A stretch of 64,000 nucleotides of DNA from Hydractinia symbiolongicarpus. Lineage: Eukaryota > Cnidaria > Hydrozoa > Anthoathecata > Hydractiniidae. Each line of letters begins with the position of its first letter. The stretch's first letter is position 1. Positions 1 to 8,379 of this stretch are shown here, in pieces. Made by a program: the position numbers and the translations under genes. A model generated the notes under the pieces. That model was not told where the DNA came from, made no database searches, and saw nothing but the letters and a program-made list of their open reading frames with translations. The stretch is from positions 8,062,001 to 8,126,000 of the forward strand of contig NC_079889.1 of NCBI RefSeq assembly GCF_029227915.1, in the 5' to 3' direction.

Positions 1-638
1 AATCAATGTCAATTTAATGACCAATCTGAACAGAGATTGTGTACTCTTGTGTGGCCAGAACATTTTGTGTACGGCCTTGACTAAAAGTGCTTACATTTTG
101 TTGGTCGCCCCTTTGCCACTTGCTGGTCTCTGATGGTTTGGTCGTAGTAGTTTTATTGATGTAGCTGGGGAGCTAAGCACATTTTTTAAAATCGTGTATT
201 TTATCAGGTAAGAATCATTTTTTATTAAGTGAGAAAGGTGTGCTGGCTAGCTAGTTATCTCAATTTTTGGTGCTGACATACCCCTTTTAATAGTCGTGAA
301 ATTACTTATATACTCACTATCGCATAATAACATCGTATAGAGCCAGATAGCTAGCTAGCTAGCTACACACAATAGTGCTTTGATTAGAGTTCCTTTTTTC
401 TTAAAGAGTCAGCAACAAAAACCTTTTTCCTGCTTTGCGTAATTTTTCCATTACTGGACACCCGACTCACCCGACTCACCCGACTCCTGTTCTTATGGGG
501 AAAAGGGGGGCTAAAAAATTTCCAAGCAACACTTTGTGGGGCTACTTCTGTCAGATAAAAAGGTATATTCGCACAGGATTTTTTTTATATTTTTTGCAGA
601 AAAGTTGTCGAAACATGACAAAAGTTTATTCCGTATTT
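1..638. other. Non-coding stretch
   Basis: No gene is visible. There is a short (GCTA)n run near 349-365 and a triplicated CCCGACTCA-like motif near 460-487. The short open frames here show no recognisable protein character. Confidence 0.5.
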
Positions 639-850
639 CATTCTCTGTTGAGAATGAAATACGGATGTGCTATGATAAATATTCACCTATATGTATACAC
701 ACCATCCGGATAAACTATCTGAGTTCATCACTAACATATTGCCGCACGTAGTGTAGTGGGTTCGTCTGTGGCTCCCAGTTCTGGGGACCGCGGATCGAAT
801 CCCGCTCACTGCTTGGCAGTATGTTAGTGATGAACAAAGTAGTTCTTCTT
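639..850 (+). repeat. tRNA-like repeat enclosed by inverted repeats (family B, copy 1)
   Basis: A short palindrome (TTCATTCTC/GAGAATGAA) lies at 639-660. Inverted arms of 21 bases at 723-743 and 815-835 match at 20 of 21 positions. Between them is a tRNA-like stretch with a box A-like TAGTGTAGTGGG (about 750-761) and a box B-like GGATCGAATCC (about 792-802). The same unit occurs inverted at 49313-49510, with fragments at 49598-49640 and 50881-50919, so it is a dispersed family. tRNA-like promoters are typical of SINEs and terminal inverted repeats of DNA transposons; both together is unusual. It could be a SINE inside a MITE or a fold-back element. Confidence 0.7.
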
Positions 851-1019
851 CAATATGACAAAAGTTTATTGTTGCTCCACCGAACAGTCAGGGTGAACTG
901 ATGATTAACCTGTAACAATATATATATATTTAGCTGATGTAGAATAATTAGATGCTAAGCATAGTATAATTAGCCGTTAAAAAATTCCTTGTGTTTTTAA
1001 CAGCTAACTGTTGAAGAGT

Positions 1020-1265
1020 CATAGAGTATTTAATGCTCATTTTGAGCTATGCAGACTCGATTAGGGTCCGCACTCTACCAGACAACTCCCTGCAACATCC
1101 AACAGCCCACACAGTGTGCTATCTCCCCTATTTCCTTCATATGGTGGGTTAACCTAGGGCTATCGTAGCATTCACTCGCCCATATTGAATCGCTGCCAAG
1201 GGGAATCGAACCCCATTCTCCCGCACAAAGTGCCAGAGTTATAACCACTAAGCTATGGTGCCATT
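1020..1265 (-). mobile_element. tRNA-derived SINE (family A, copy 1)
   Basis: Read on the minus strand it starts GGCACCATAGCTTAGTGG, a good Pol III box A, followed by a box B GGTTCGATTCC, a unique body of about 150 bp, and a tail ending GAGCATTAAATACTCT. The same head, body and tail occur on the plus strand at 28319-28566. Two diverged full-length copies with shared ends support a SINE. It is not a functional tRNA gene, because the T-arm and acceptor side do not close. Confidence 0.8.
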
Positions 1266-2654
1266 GAAAATTGCTAACTATTCTGCTACTGGCTAATTAT
1301 CAGTTCTCCTTGAGTGCCTAATTTTCTTGAAAATCTTTCTTGAACTCACCCAAAGTATCACAAAATATTTTTCTAAGATTTCTTAGAAAAGACTTGATTT
1401 TTAAAAATCTTACGAAAAAGACCATCGATTTATCAAATCCGCAAGTTTATTGTGTGTTTACCCTTTTTTTGTTTCAACTTGTTGAATTCAATTCGTCAAT
1501 TTAAAATTTCAGAAGTATTTTCAGAAAAATGCAACTAATCAGACTCTTTGAAAAGAAATTCAAATTTGAGAATTCGAATCAAAAATGATAACAAACAATT
1601 AAATTTTTTGAATTCAATAAATAATTTCGACAAAATAAATCCTGTATTGTCCACAGGTTTTAAAATCATGGATCGCCTGCTTAATATGTTACTTGTTTAA
1701 CAAAAAATATTTATATATATTTATATATATAATATGCCTTGTGCATCACATTTATTAAAAATATACAAATCAATATTTGTATCTTTTTAATAAATTCCCT
1801 TTTCAAATCAAAGAGGCAAAGAGAGGTTAAAGAGGAAATAATTAAACAACCTAATGAAATTTCAGTTCATGGCAAAATTGTATTCTTGTTTCTCATTTTT
1901 AAAACGTACTTTCTTTTTCAGATCAGCTGTTTCAAACCATGCACCATCAACATTTAAACAAATCTTCAACAGGAGAGTAAATTCTGAAGGCCTAAATACT
2001 GAACTATTTAAACGATAATATGTATTTATTGCTGAATTCATTAACAATGAACTACTTCCTTCATTTAAATGCAGCTCGTTCAAAATATTCGAATCGTCAA
2101 TTTTATACATAACAAGATTTGTATTCTGAAATTTCCAGAATTTCCTGATCAGTTTTAAAAATATCCAAATAAAGTTTTAACTGTTATTTTAGAATACTTC
2201 ATATAGCTAAAAAATTTATTTTATTTTTTATTTATTAGATTGTATTTTAACATTGCAGGTTAGTTACAATAATAATTGAGAATTGGGATACTCGGTGATT
2301 TGTTTACCCCATAATTCTCCGTTTTCAAAGCTTCAAATTTCAATAACTTTCAGGCTATTGACGGAAATCTTCAAGCCGCAGGACTTCTTGTTTCTTTACA
2401 TTTCACTAGAACTTAATTTCGCGAATGGATAGTTTCGATAAATTTCGCGAAAATTTACTTTCGCCAATATTCTATTACATAATTTAGCATGTTTATTGTT
2501 TTTGTTCTACATTCTTTTTTAACAATATCAAACTTCTAACTAGAGTGGTCATTATTTATTTCTCTGTTGTTCTAAACAATAAACCATTGTTTTAACCTGA
2601 AATTTAAGCCTGGTATTTTTAAGAAACATATTTGTTGTTATTATTTTTACTTCA
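1266..2654. other. AT-rich non-coding stretch
   Basis: Very AT-rich, with no gene recognised. Around 2410-2480 there are repeated TTTCGCGAA-like motifs that recur at 3130-3310 and 43650-43860, suggesting an old dispersed repeat. Short open frames here look random. Confidence 0.45.
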
Positions 2655-2876
2655 CATACTTATACAGCATATAGCCACTTCAGTGTTGGAAACAGTGCTA
2701 TCAATGTGGGTCCTGTGTTGTGAATGTTGCATTAGGTATACCCACCTCGGCATTGCCTACACAAAATCCCTCACATGGCTTGGGTTGACCCGTATATTGG
2801 TAAAAGCACTGAACCACGGACCTTGTGATTACGAAGCAAACGCCATTACCACTAGGCCAGGCGCCACTGATAAATA
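2655..2876 (-). mobile_element. tRNA-derived SINE (family C)
   Basis: On the minus strand it begins TGGCGCCTGGCCTAGTGGTA (box A-like) and runs into GGTCCGTGGTTCA (weak box B), then a body containing ACCCAAGCCATGTGAGGG. The tRNA-like head differs from families A and B. Only one copy was seen in the window, so its limits are approximate. Confidence 0.55.
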
Positions 2877-4053
2877 AATAAAAAGTGTGTAGCACAGTTT
2901 ACGACAATTCATGAAATAGTTAAAGCCATTTCATCCTTCAGAATTACCAAAGTATGTCCCCAACAGATTCACCAAAAGAATCCTCATTCTCAGGACCTGT
3001 GTCAAATAAATCCCCACAAACACAGCTCAAACTTTCACAATTATTTCCTTTATTAAGATATATAAAGAAAGTGCAGGGGCGGGGTTGAAAATTGGGGAAT
3101 TTACACAAACACAAATACTTTTTTATCCTCAAAATTCGCGAGAATATAATTTCGTGTATGATGGAATTGACGAAAATTCACGAGAGCTTATTTCCGCAAA
3201 TGACGACGGTGGACTAAAATTATGCCAATGGCTCGCGAAAAACTCACAATTATACATTAGGAACGAAAATTTTTGTTTCTTATGTAGTATAAATGCGAAA
3301 AAATAAACCTGAAGCTGTGAATTAATCCTAACTAATTGTTTACAATAAACAAAAACATTTTGTATCAACATCAAATAATATTGAATTTTTATAAGACTTT
3401 GGATTTCTCTATTTAGCAATCTTGTCCACAGAGTTCCTTTTTCGCTTTCTGATATGCGTACTGGCACGTGCTGTGAGTTGTGCTGTGGGTTGTCCTCTAT
3501 AGATGTTGTTGATGTAAATATGACTGCACTAAAATTACTTGCTGACGTTGCAATTTACACAAATAGTCGTAAAAATAAATAAATAAAAAAAATTCTCCAA
3601 TAACCAGGGTTTTATAAATTCATCTTTTCTGTGTACCAAAAAAAAAAAAGTTTTTTGTTACCCTAATGATAGGTAAAAGATGGTAGGTACTATTTGAAGG
3701 AATTATTTCTTTCTTTCACTAATGACATCTTTGACTATATTCCTTGTATTTGATGTACATTGCATTTGTGTTGCAGTAGGAATTATTGAAATTATTATTG
3801 AAAGTAAATATAAAAAAGCGAGAGGGCTTAAACACACAAAAAAATTAGCTACTTAGAAGAATCACGCCAGGGTAAAGTGTCGGAATATAACGGAGATTTT
3901 ACCATCCGCACACATTACGCACGTACTATGTCTGTGCAAAAAAACGATCTCCACAATCTTGAGCCATTCTTGTGTGAAAATGGTACCGCAGTTGCAATGT
4001 AAGATTTCGGACCAACTCACTCTTTAGACGGTTCAAAAAATATGGCCTATCGT
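2877..4053. other. Non-coding stretch with TTCGCGA-type repeat
   Basis: No gene recognised. Clustered AATTCGCGAGAA, TTTCGTG and CTCGCGAAAA motifs lie at 3130-3310, similar to those at 2410-2480 and 43650-43860. The open frames over it are repeat-derived. Confidence 0.45.
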
Positions 4054-4125
4054 CATTCTCGACCCCAAAGCTCTTCGAAATAAACTCGAGGTTTTAAACT
4101 CAAAGAACTCTGGGGACGAGAATGG
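4054..4125. mobile_element. MITE with CATTCTCG termini (family D, copy 2), hAT-like
   Basis: Inverted ends CATTCTCGACCCCAAAGCTC and GAACTCTGGGGACGAGAATG enclose about 30 bp. It is flanked by near-identical 8-bp direct repeats, CCTATCGT before and TCTATCGT after. An 8-bp duplication is the hallmark of hAT transposons. Other copies lie at 6631-6708 (perfect duplication) and 29431-29497. Confidence 0.75.
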
Positions 4126-4276
4126 TCTATCGTGTCATGTGAAACTAAATTTTGGCTCCACGCCTAAAGTTGATAAGTTTATATACAAGATTCCTGCTTC
4201 TGCTTGTTTTCCGTATTTTACAGAAAATAAATTTGTTTGTAAAGAAATGATTTGCAGGTTTGATAAACCAGATTTA

Positions 4277-4462
4277 GCAACCTCGTGTCCAGGGTCTTGT
4301 GGCCCCTTAGCCGTTATTACGGAGTGTCAACTTCATCAACAAGGCAAAATTAATGAAGATATTATTTCGGTTTGTCTGTTCAGTATTCATATTACTATGG
4401 AAAGTTTATCATTTCTTGAACATGATAGTTTAGTAGGCAAAATTCCCTGGGAACGAGGTTGC
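4277..4462. mobile_element. MITE with GCAACCTCGT termini (family E)
   Basis: Ends GCAACCTCGTGTCCAGGG and CCCTGGGAACGAGGTTGC are inverted repeats. The core GTCTTGTGGCCCC..TTACGGAGTG..CAAGGCAAAAT matches the shorter copy at 62113-62184 and more loosely 7762-7850. Compared with those, about 100 bp of extra sequence splits the GGCAAAAT motif. A 110-codon frame crossing this region is therefore probably not a gene. Confidence 0.65.
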
Positions 4463-4696
4463 AAATTTTGACCTCAGTTGCGTAACTTTTCAGATTTTTA
4501 GCCAGCGATTGTTTAGTTTGTAACCTAAAAGCCTCAGTTTGAATTTCTGCTTTGGAATTTTGGTTTCTTGGAAAAAAGTTCGTGTTACCAAAGTCAGATT
4601 AGTTTTGATAAGCATTGGGAAGGAAGATCTTCCAAACGATTCTAATTGAAGTTTCGTGTAGCTTCCTGATAATGTCATTTCCTTATTTCCTATTAG

Positions 4697-4852
4697 CTGA
4701 TTGGTCTAACTGGGGACAATGGACGACTTGCTCAAAGTTAAAGTATTGCAACAGTGGTACAGCGTACAGACAAAGGACCTGCTTACGTAGCAATCGCTTT
4801 TGTGTGGGTATCTATATGGAAAGTCAAGATTGCCCAAAAGAAAACTGCGAAG
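4697..4852 (+). CDS. Thrombospondin type 1 (TSP1) domain exon of a larger gene
   Basis: A 156-base exon preceded by TTCCTATTAG and followed by GGTAGTTT, so both borders fit GT..AG and both are phase 1. That symmetric phase is typical of a shuffled extracellular module. The translation has the TSP1 signature WSNWGQWTTC (three tryptophans at WxxWxxW), an R-layer segment RQRTC, and six cysteines ending DCPKENC. TSP1 repeats are extracellular, disulphide-bonded and often C-mannosylated and O-fucosylated, in secreted or receptor proteins. No signal peptide or partner domain can be joined with confidence. The open segment at 5522-6097 on the same strand may belong to the same gene, but that is a guess. 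The domain call is secure; the gene identity is not. Confidence 0.8.
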
Positions 4853-5521
4853 GTAGTTTGACCACTTCGTTACTAGACCCCTGGTAATATTTTCTCGTGC
4901 TAATATTTGGGAACTAATATTAATGTTAGTTAGCAATCTCGTTCCCAGGGCATTTTGCATATACGATAAGCTTTACTGTTCCGCAGTGACAACAAGTAAT
5001 TCCAGGTCCAACGATTTTAGATAGAAATGTTTTAATGTATGTTATTACAAAAAGCTAAATAAGAAAATTTTGAGCAAATCAAACATATTTCGAAAAATAA
5101 GTTGTTGATTTTAGCACCTGCTGAATTACGCATGCGCAACCTCGACCCAAGGGCTCTTCTACGCCTATGATTTTTGTAACATAACAAAGTTTATTTAAAT
5201 AACAACGACATTGCTATTTCCAAAGTGTAAAATGATTGAAAAATGCGGTAGATTTTTTATTTTACAGAACTTTGATTTAAGATCAACCCAAATTTATGAT
5301 ACTAGAAATATTAATTACAAATCGCAAAATCCTTTTTTTTAACCTTTTTAAAACGAATTACGTGAATACCCGGGTGAAAATAGGACAAAAAAGCTGCCTG
5401 CGGTTGCAACAAAGTAACTCCTGAAGGCTAGGCTGTTATGAGAAATGCTCCCATGATTCAGAAGCGTCTCTTCTTCAATTTTGTCAGTAAGCAAATGGAA
5501 AAACATAAAAAAACACTGTGA
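4853..5521. other. Probable intron or spacer
   Basis: Follows the TSP1 exon. Near 4880-4955 there is a fragment of MITE family E (AATCTCGTTCCCAGGGCATTTTGC). A cysteine-rich frame near 5420-5487 (CYEKCSHDSE) could be an exon but lacks clear borders. A good acceptor-like tract, TTCTTCAATTTTGTCAG, ends near 5487. Confidence 0.35.
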
Positions 5522-6097
5522 TGGAGGCTATATACCTGTGGTCTTTTTAGCAAGGCAAATAACCATGCGGACGAAAATGATCTTAATTTTAGTAAGACGT
5601 CTTTTTGTTTAGATCCGACACAAAAGATATTTTCTGACGTAGCCGAAGCATCTTCTTCGTCGTTTATTTCTCAAGAATGCGATGTAGATATCAAATTTTC
5701 ATTCTCTGGCACCCACGCAAAGTTAGTGCCAAACACTGTAAAAAACTATATGGGAAAGTATGTAAGGAAGTTTGACCACGGCTATTTTAATGTGAAAAAA
5801 TTGAAGGGAAATCCTAATAAAGACTTGCGCAATATGACAAAGTATTGTTTTGAGCCATACCATATGACTTTAAAAGAAGCAAAGGAGATATTTAGGTTTA
5901 ACAGAACTACTAAGTCCTCTTTAAACTACGAGCTTGAGGACACGGGAAATCCGATGATAGCTGGGATTTCTATAATTATGAGCGACAATGGTCACGCACT
6001 GGAAGGGATATATTTTGCATTGAAATCATCTACGGTTGGCTATAGGAATGTGTTTTATCGACGATGGAGAGGCCAAGGATTTACAGAGGCGTTATAG
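5522..6097 (+). CDS. Unrecognised open segment, possible terminal exon (191 codons)
   Basis: The frame is open from just after a TGA at 5519-5521 to the TAG at about 6095-6097. There is no ATG in its first 75 codons (first in-frame ATG near 5750), so it is either a 3' exon or a relic. It carries spaced cysteines (YTCGLF, SFCLDP, SQECDVD, KYCFEPY), a basic stretch VKKLKGNPNK, and ends YRRWRGQGFTEAL. I see no signal peptide, membrane helix or domain I can name. Its length and non-random composition suggest selection. It lies on the same strand as the TSP1 exon about 0.7 kb upstream and may be its downstream exon. A degenerate transposon fragment is the alternative. Confidence 0.4.
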   Translation, partial: WRLYTCGLFSKANNHADENDLNFSKTSFCLDPTQKIFSDVAEASSSSFISQECDVDIKFSFSGTHAKLVPNTVKNYMGKYVRKFDHGYFNVKKLKGNPNKDLRNMTKYCFEPYHMTLKEAKEIFRFNRTTKSSLNYELEDTGNPMIAGISIIMSDNGHALEGIYFALKSSTVGYRNVFYRRWRGQGFTEAL

Positions 6098-6630
6098 TAA
6101 ACATTCTTGCCATGACTTCGCGCGGTCGAATAAAAATATTATGTAGCTAGTGTAAACTATGCTTTATGATTTATGATGTCGTGATAAGACTTCAGATGTT
6201 TAAGAGCCTCACATTTGTATCAAAGCTTAAGAATGGATCATTGAAATTATTAGTTGAAAATTAGACGTGATTAATTATAATTTTGAAGGCCTCTGGCTCA
6301 TATTTCGAATTACATAGAAATTAGTGAATTCAAACACCCTACTGGAGTTTTTGTGGGAAGTAATAAACAATACGTTGTAAATGACCAAATAGACCACAGA
6401 GGATTTAGCCACTTTTTTTTGAAATAATAATAAGCTGAATTTCGACAAACATGTACAGCATTTATCAGTTCCGTTTTCTTTTTCTTCTTTCTTTTTCCAC
6501 ACGTGGTAATAAACATGTAATTTTGTAATCGTATAGTTAATAACTTAGTTTTATATAACATTCAAATTATTTTTCTTTTGATTTTCTTCTTTGAACACCC
6601 AACAACACAAATCTCAGTATAAGTTACAGG
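6098..6630. other. Non-coding stretch
   Basis: AT-rich. No gene or repeat family recognised apart from short random frames on the minus strand. Confidence 0.4.
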
Positions 6631-6708
6631 CATTCTCGTCCCCAGAGCTCTTCGAGATTAAAACTTGTACTTTCGATTTATCTCAAAGAGCTCTGGGGTC
6701 GAGAATGG
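6631..6708. mobile_element. MITE with CATTCTCG termini (family D, copy 1), hAT-like
   Basis: The 78-bp element has inverted ends CATTCTCGTCCCCAGAGCTC and GAGCTCTGGGGTCGAGAATG. It is flanked by a perfect 8-bp direct repeat GTTACAGG, before 6631 and from 6709. The 8-bp duplication points to mobilisation by a hAT transposase; a broken hAT gene lies at 16.3-17.0 kb, but no link is shown. Confidence 0.85.
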
Positions 6709-7761
6709 GTTACAGGAGCTAGCAAAACACTGTTTCTTTGTTTCGTGGTGTGAAAGATTGTACATGTAAAATTTAGTATTTACCAATCAAGGAATGCTGA
6801 CAAAAAGAGGACAGCTTCGACGTTGTTTGATGTTGTTTAAAAACAGGGAGGGCTTAACTACCCTATGGCTACATTTAAGACTAAGCTACTACTTATTAGT
6901 TCTAAATAAAATAAGACAATTCTTTGTTACCCTTTTTCCAATGGCTGGAGTCACTCTTTGTAAGATAAAAATCATGATGACATAATTATTTTCGAAATAA
7001 TTTTGAGAATTTATCGGTTCCTATTCATTATGTTGTAATTCTTAGCAGTCAAATGGAGTTCACAAAAAAGGGAGAAAATTATACGTTGTATTTCCCGGAC
7101 GAAAAAAGTTAATTTCACACACGTTTCCGAGAGATAAAGGCCTTGAAAGCTTAGCTAATTATGCAGACTTATGACATCATAAGTTAGATGCTGAGAAAAA
7201 ATTGTTGGTATGAATGATAATCAGGGTAAATATTATTATTCATGTAAATAATGTTCAAAATAATAAACTAGATAGGTAATAAATCCTTAAAAATGCGCCT
7301 CATTTATAGCAAATACATGACGTCATGCATTAATTAGCATAATTATCAAAACTTGGAGTCAAAAGTCTTAAAAACCGTGTAAGGTTTTTTAAAAAGTAAA
7401 GAAGCTTTATGAAGGATTTTCAAACTCTTTTATATAAAATTAATCTGTTGTTTACTGGACGTGAGCTTTTATATGATTCACTGACATCAAAACTTTTTAT
7501 AATGTGATCGAATACACTCTTGCAATGTTAATAAAGACCATCATTCGGATCAAACATACCATTATTGAGTCCAACATTGTATTGGCTGCATGAGTGGGTT
7601 TTTGCAAGTATCGTGTAAAACATTAAATTTTTTATTTCTGCGCTAATTTAAATTTCGCAAATAGTGGAATCGTCAAGGTTTTGGAGAGAAGCGATTCATT
7701 TCCGCCAAATTTTGTTCCCTTAAGGTAACTACACACAATAAATGGCACAATAAAGTGCACC
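6709..7761. other. Non-coding stretch
   Basis: AT-rich, with no gene recognised. A few TGACGTCA-like CRE palindromes occur (e.g. ATGACGTCATG near 7317), as in several other intergenic stretches. Confidence 0.4.
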
Positions 7762-7850
7762 CTGCGTTCTCGTCCCCAGGGTACCTTGGCCCTTGAACCG
7801 TTGCTTTCCCGCTATTAAAGTAACAAAAAAGGCAAAATGCCCAGGGAAAA
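7762..7850. mobile_element. MITE family E, diverged copy
   Basis: Starts TTCTCGTCCCCAGGGTACC and ends AGGCAAAATGCCCAGGG, matching the termini and GGCAAAATGCCC motif of 4277-4462 and 62113-62184. The outer CGAG of the right end is eroded. Confidence 0.55.
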
Positions 7851-8379
7851 AGTTTTGTATACTGCTAAATGAGTACGAATAGCATCAAACTAATAAATAG
7901 CTTCAAAATGCCTTATGGGACGTCCAATACCAATAATATATCCAAAGCGCGTGCAGCCGAGGTTGGTTTCAATGCAACAAGAAAAAGATTTCACCTCTTC
8001 CTATTTATTTAGTATCATTTTATTATTACATTCTTCTTTCGTGAAGCTTCTACAGGATGTAACATTTAATCCAACTTTTTTGCACCCTCGATGATATACT
8101 TGCCTAGAATGTATAAGTAATACTAGAGGTTTGGGATCCGATGTTTCAGTTCTGCACACAAAACTTTGATTGCAATACTTTCGCACTTTTGTTGTGTTTG
8201 GTAAACAGAAAAATCATCTAATTCTAAATATTTTTAATGAAAGTGAGGCTATCTAAAAATGCCGTCCTTGTACAACTTGGGACTAAGGCTGTCTGGCTAA
8301 TACATTTACTTATGACACTGTTACTACATTCTTTAAACATAGCTTTCACAAAATGGCGAATAATGCACCCATGTTGAAA
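7851..8379. other. Likely 3' flank of the TGF-beta gene
   Basis: Lies just downstream of the minus-strand ligand gene. TTTATT/TTATTA runs near 8020-8035 read as AATAAA-like signals on the minus strand. A 61-codon minus-strand frame at 8001-8186 has several cysteines but no recognisable domain. Confidence 0.35.

Noticed and set aside
349-365. (GCTA)n run as a regulatory element
   Set aside because: A plain short tandem repeat; similar GCTAGCTAG pieces occur elsewhere (e.g. 61185) without context.
4139-4471. 110-codon plus-strand open frame
   Set aside because: Its second half lies inside the family E MITE (4277-4462), it has no ATG start, and the first half has no domain. A donor at 4257 would be phase 2 and does not fit the phase 1 TSP1 exon.
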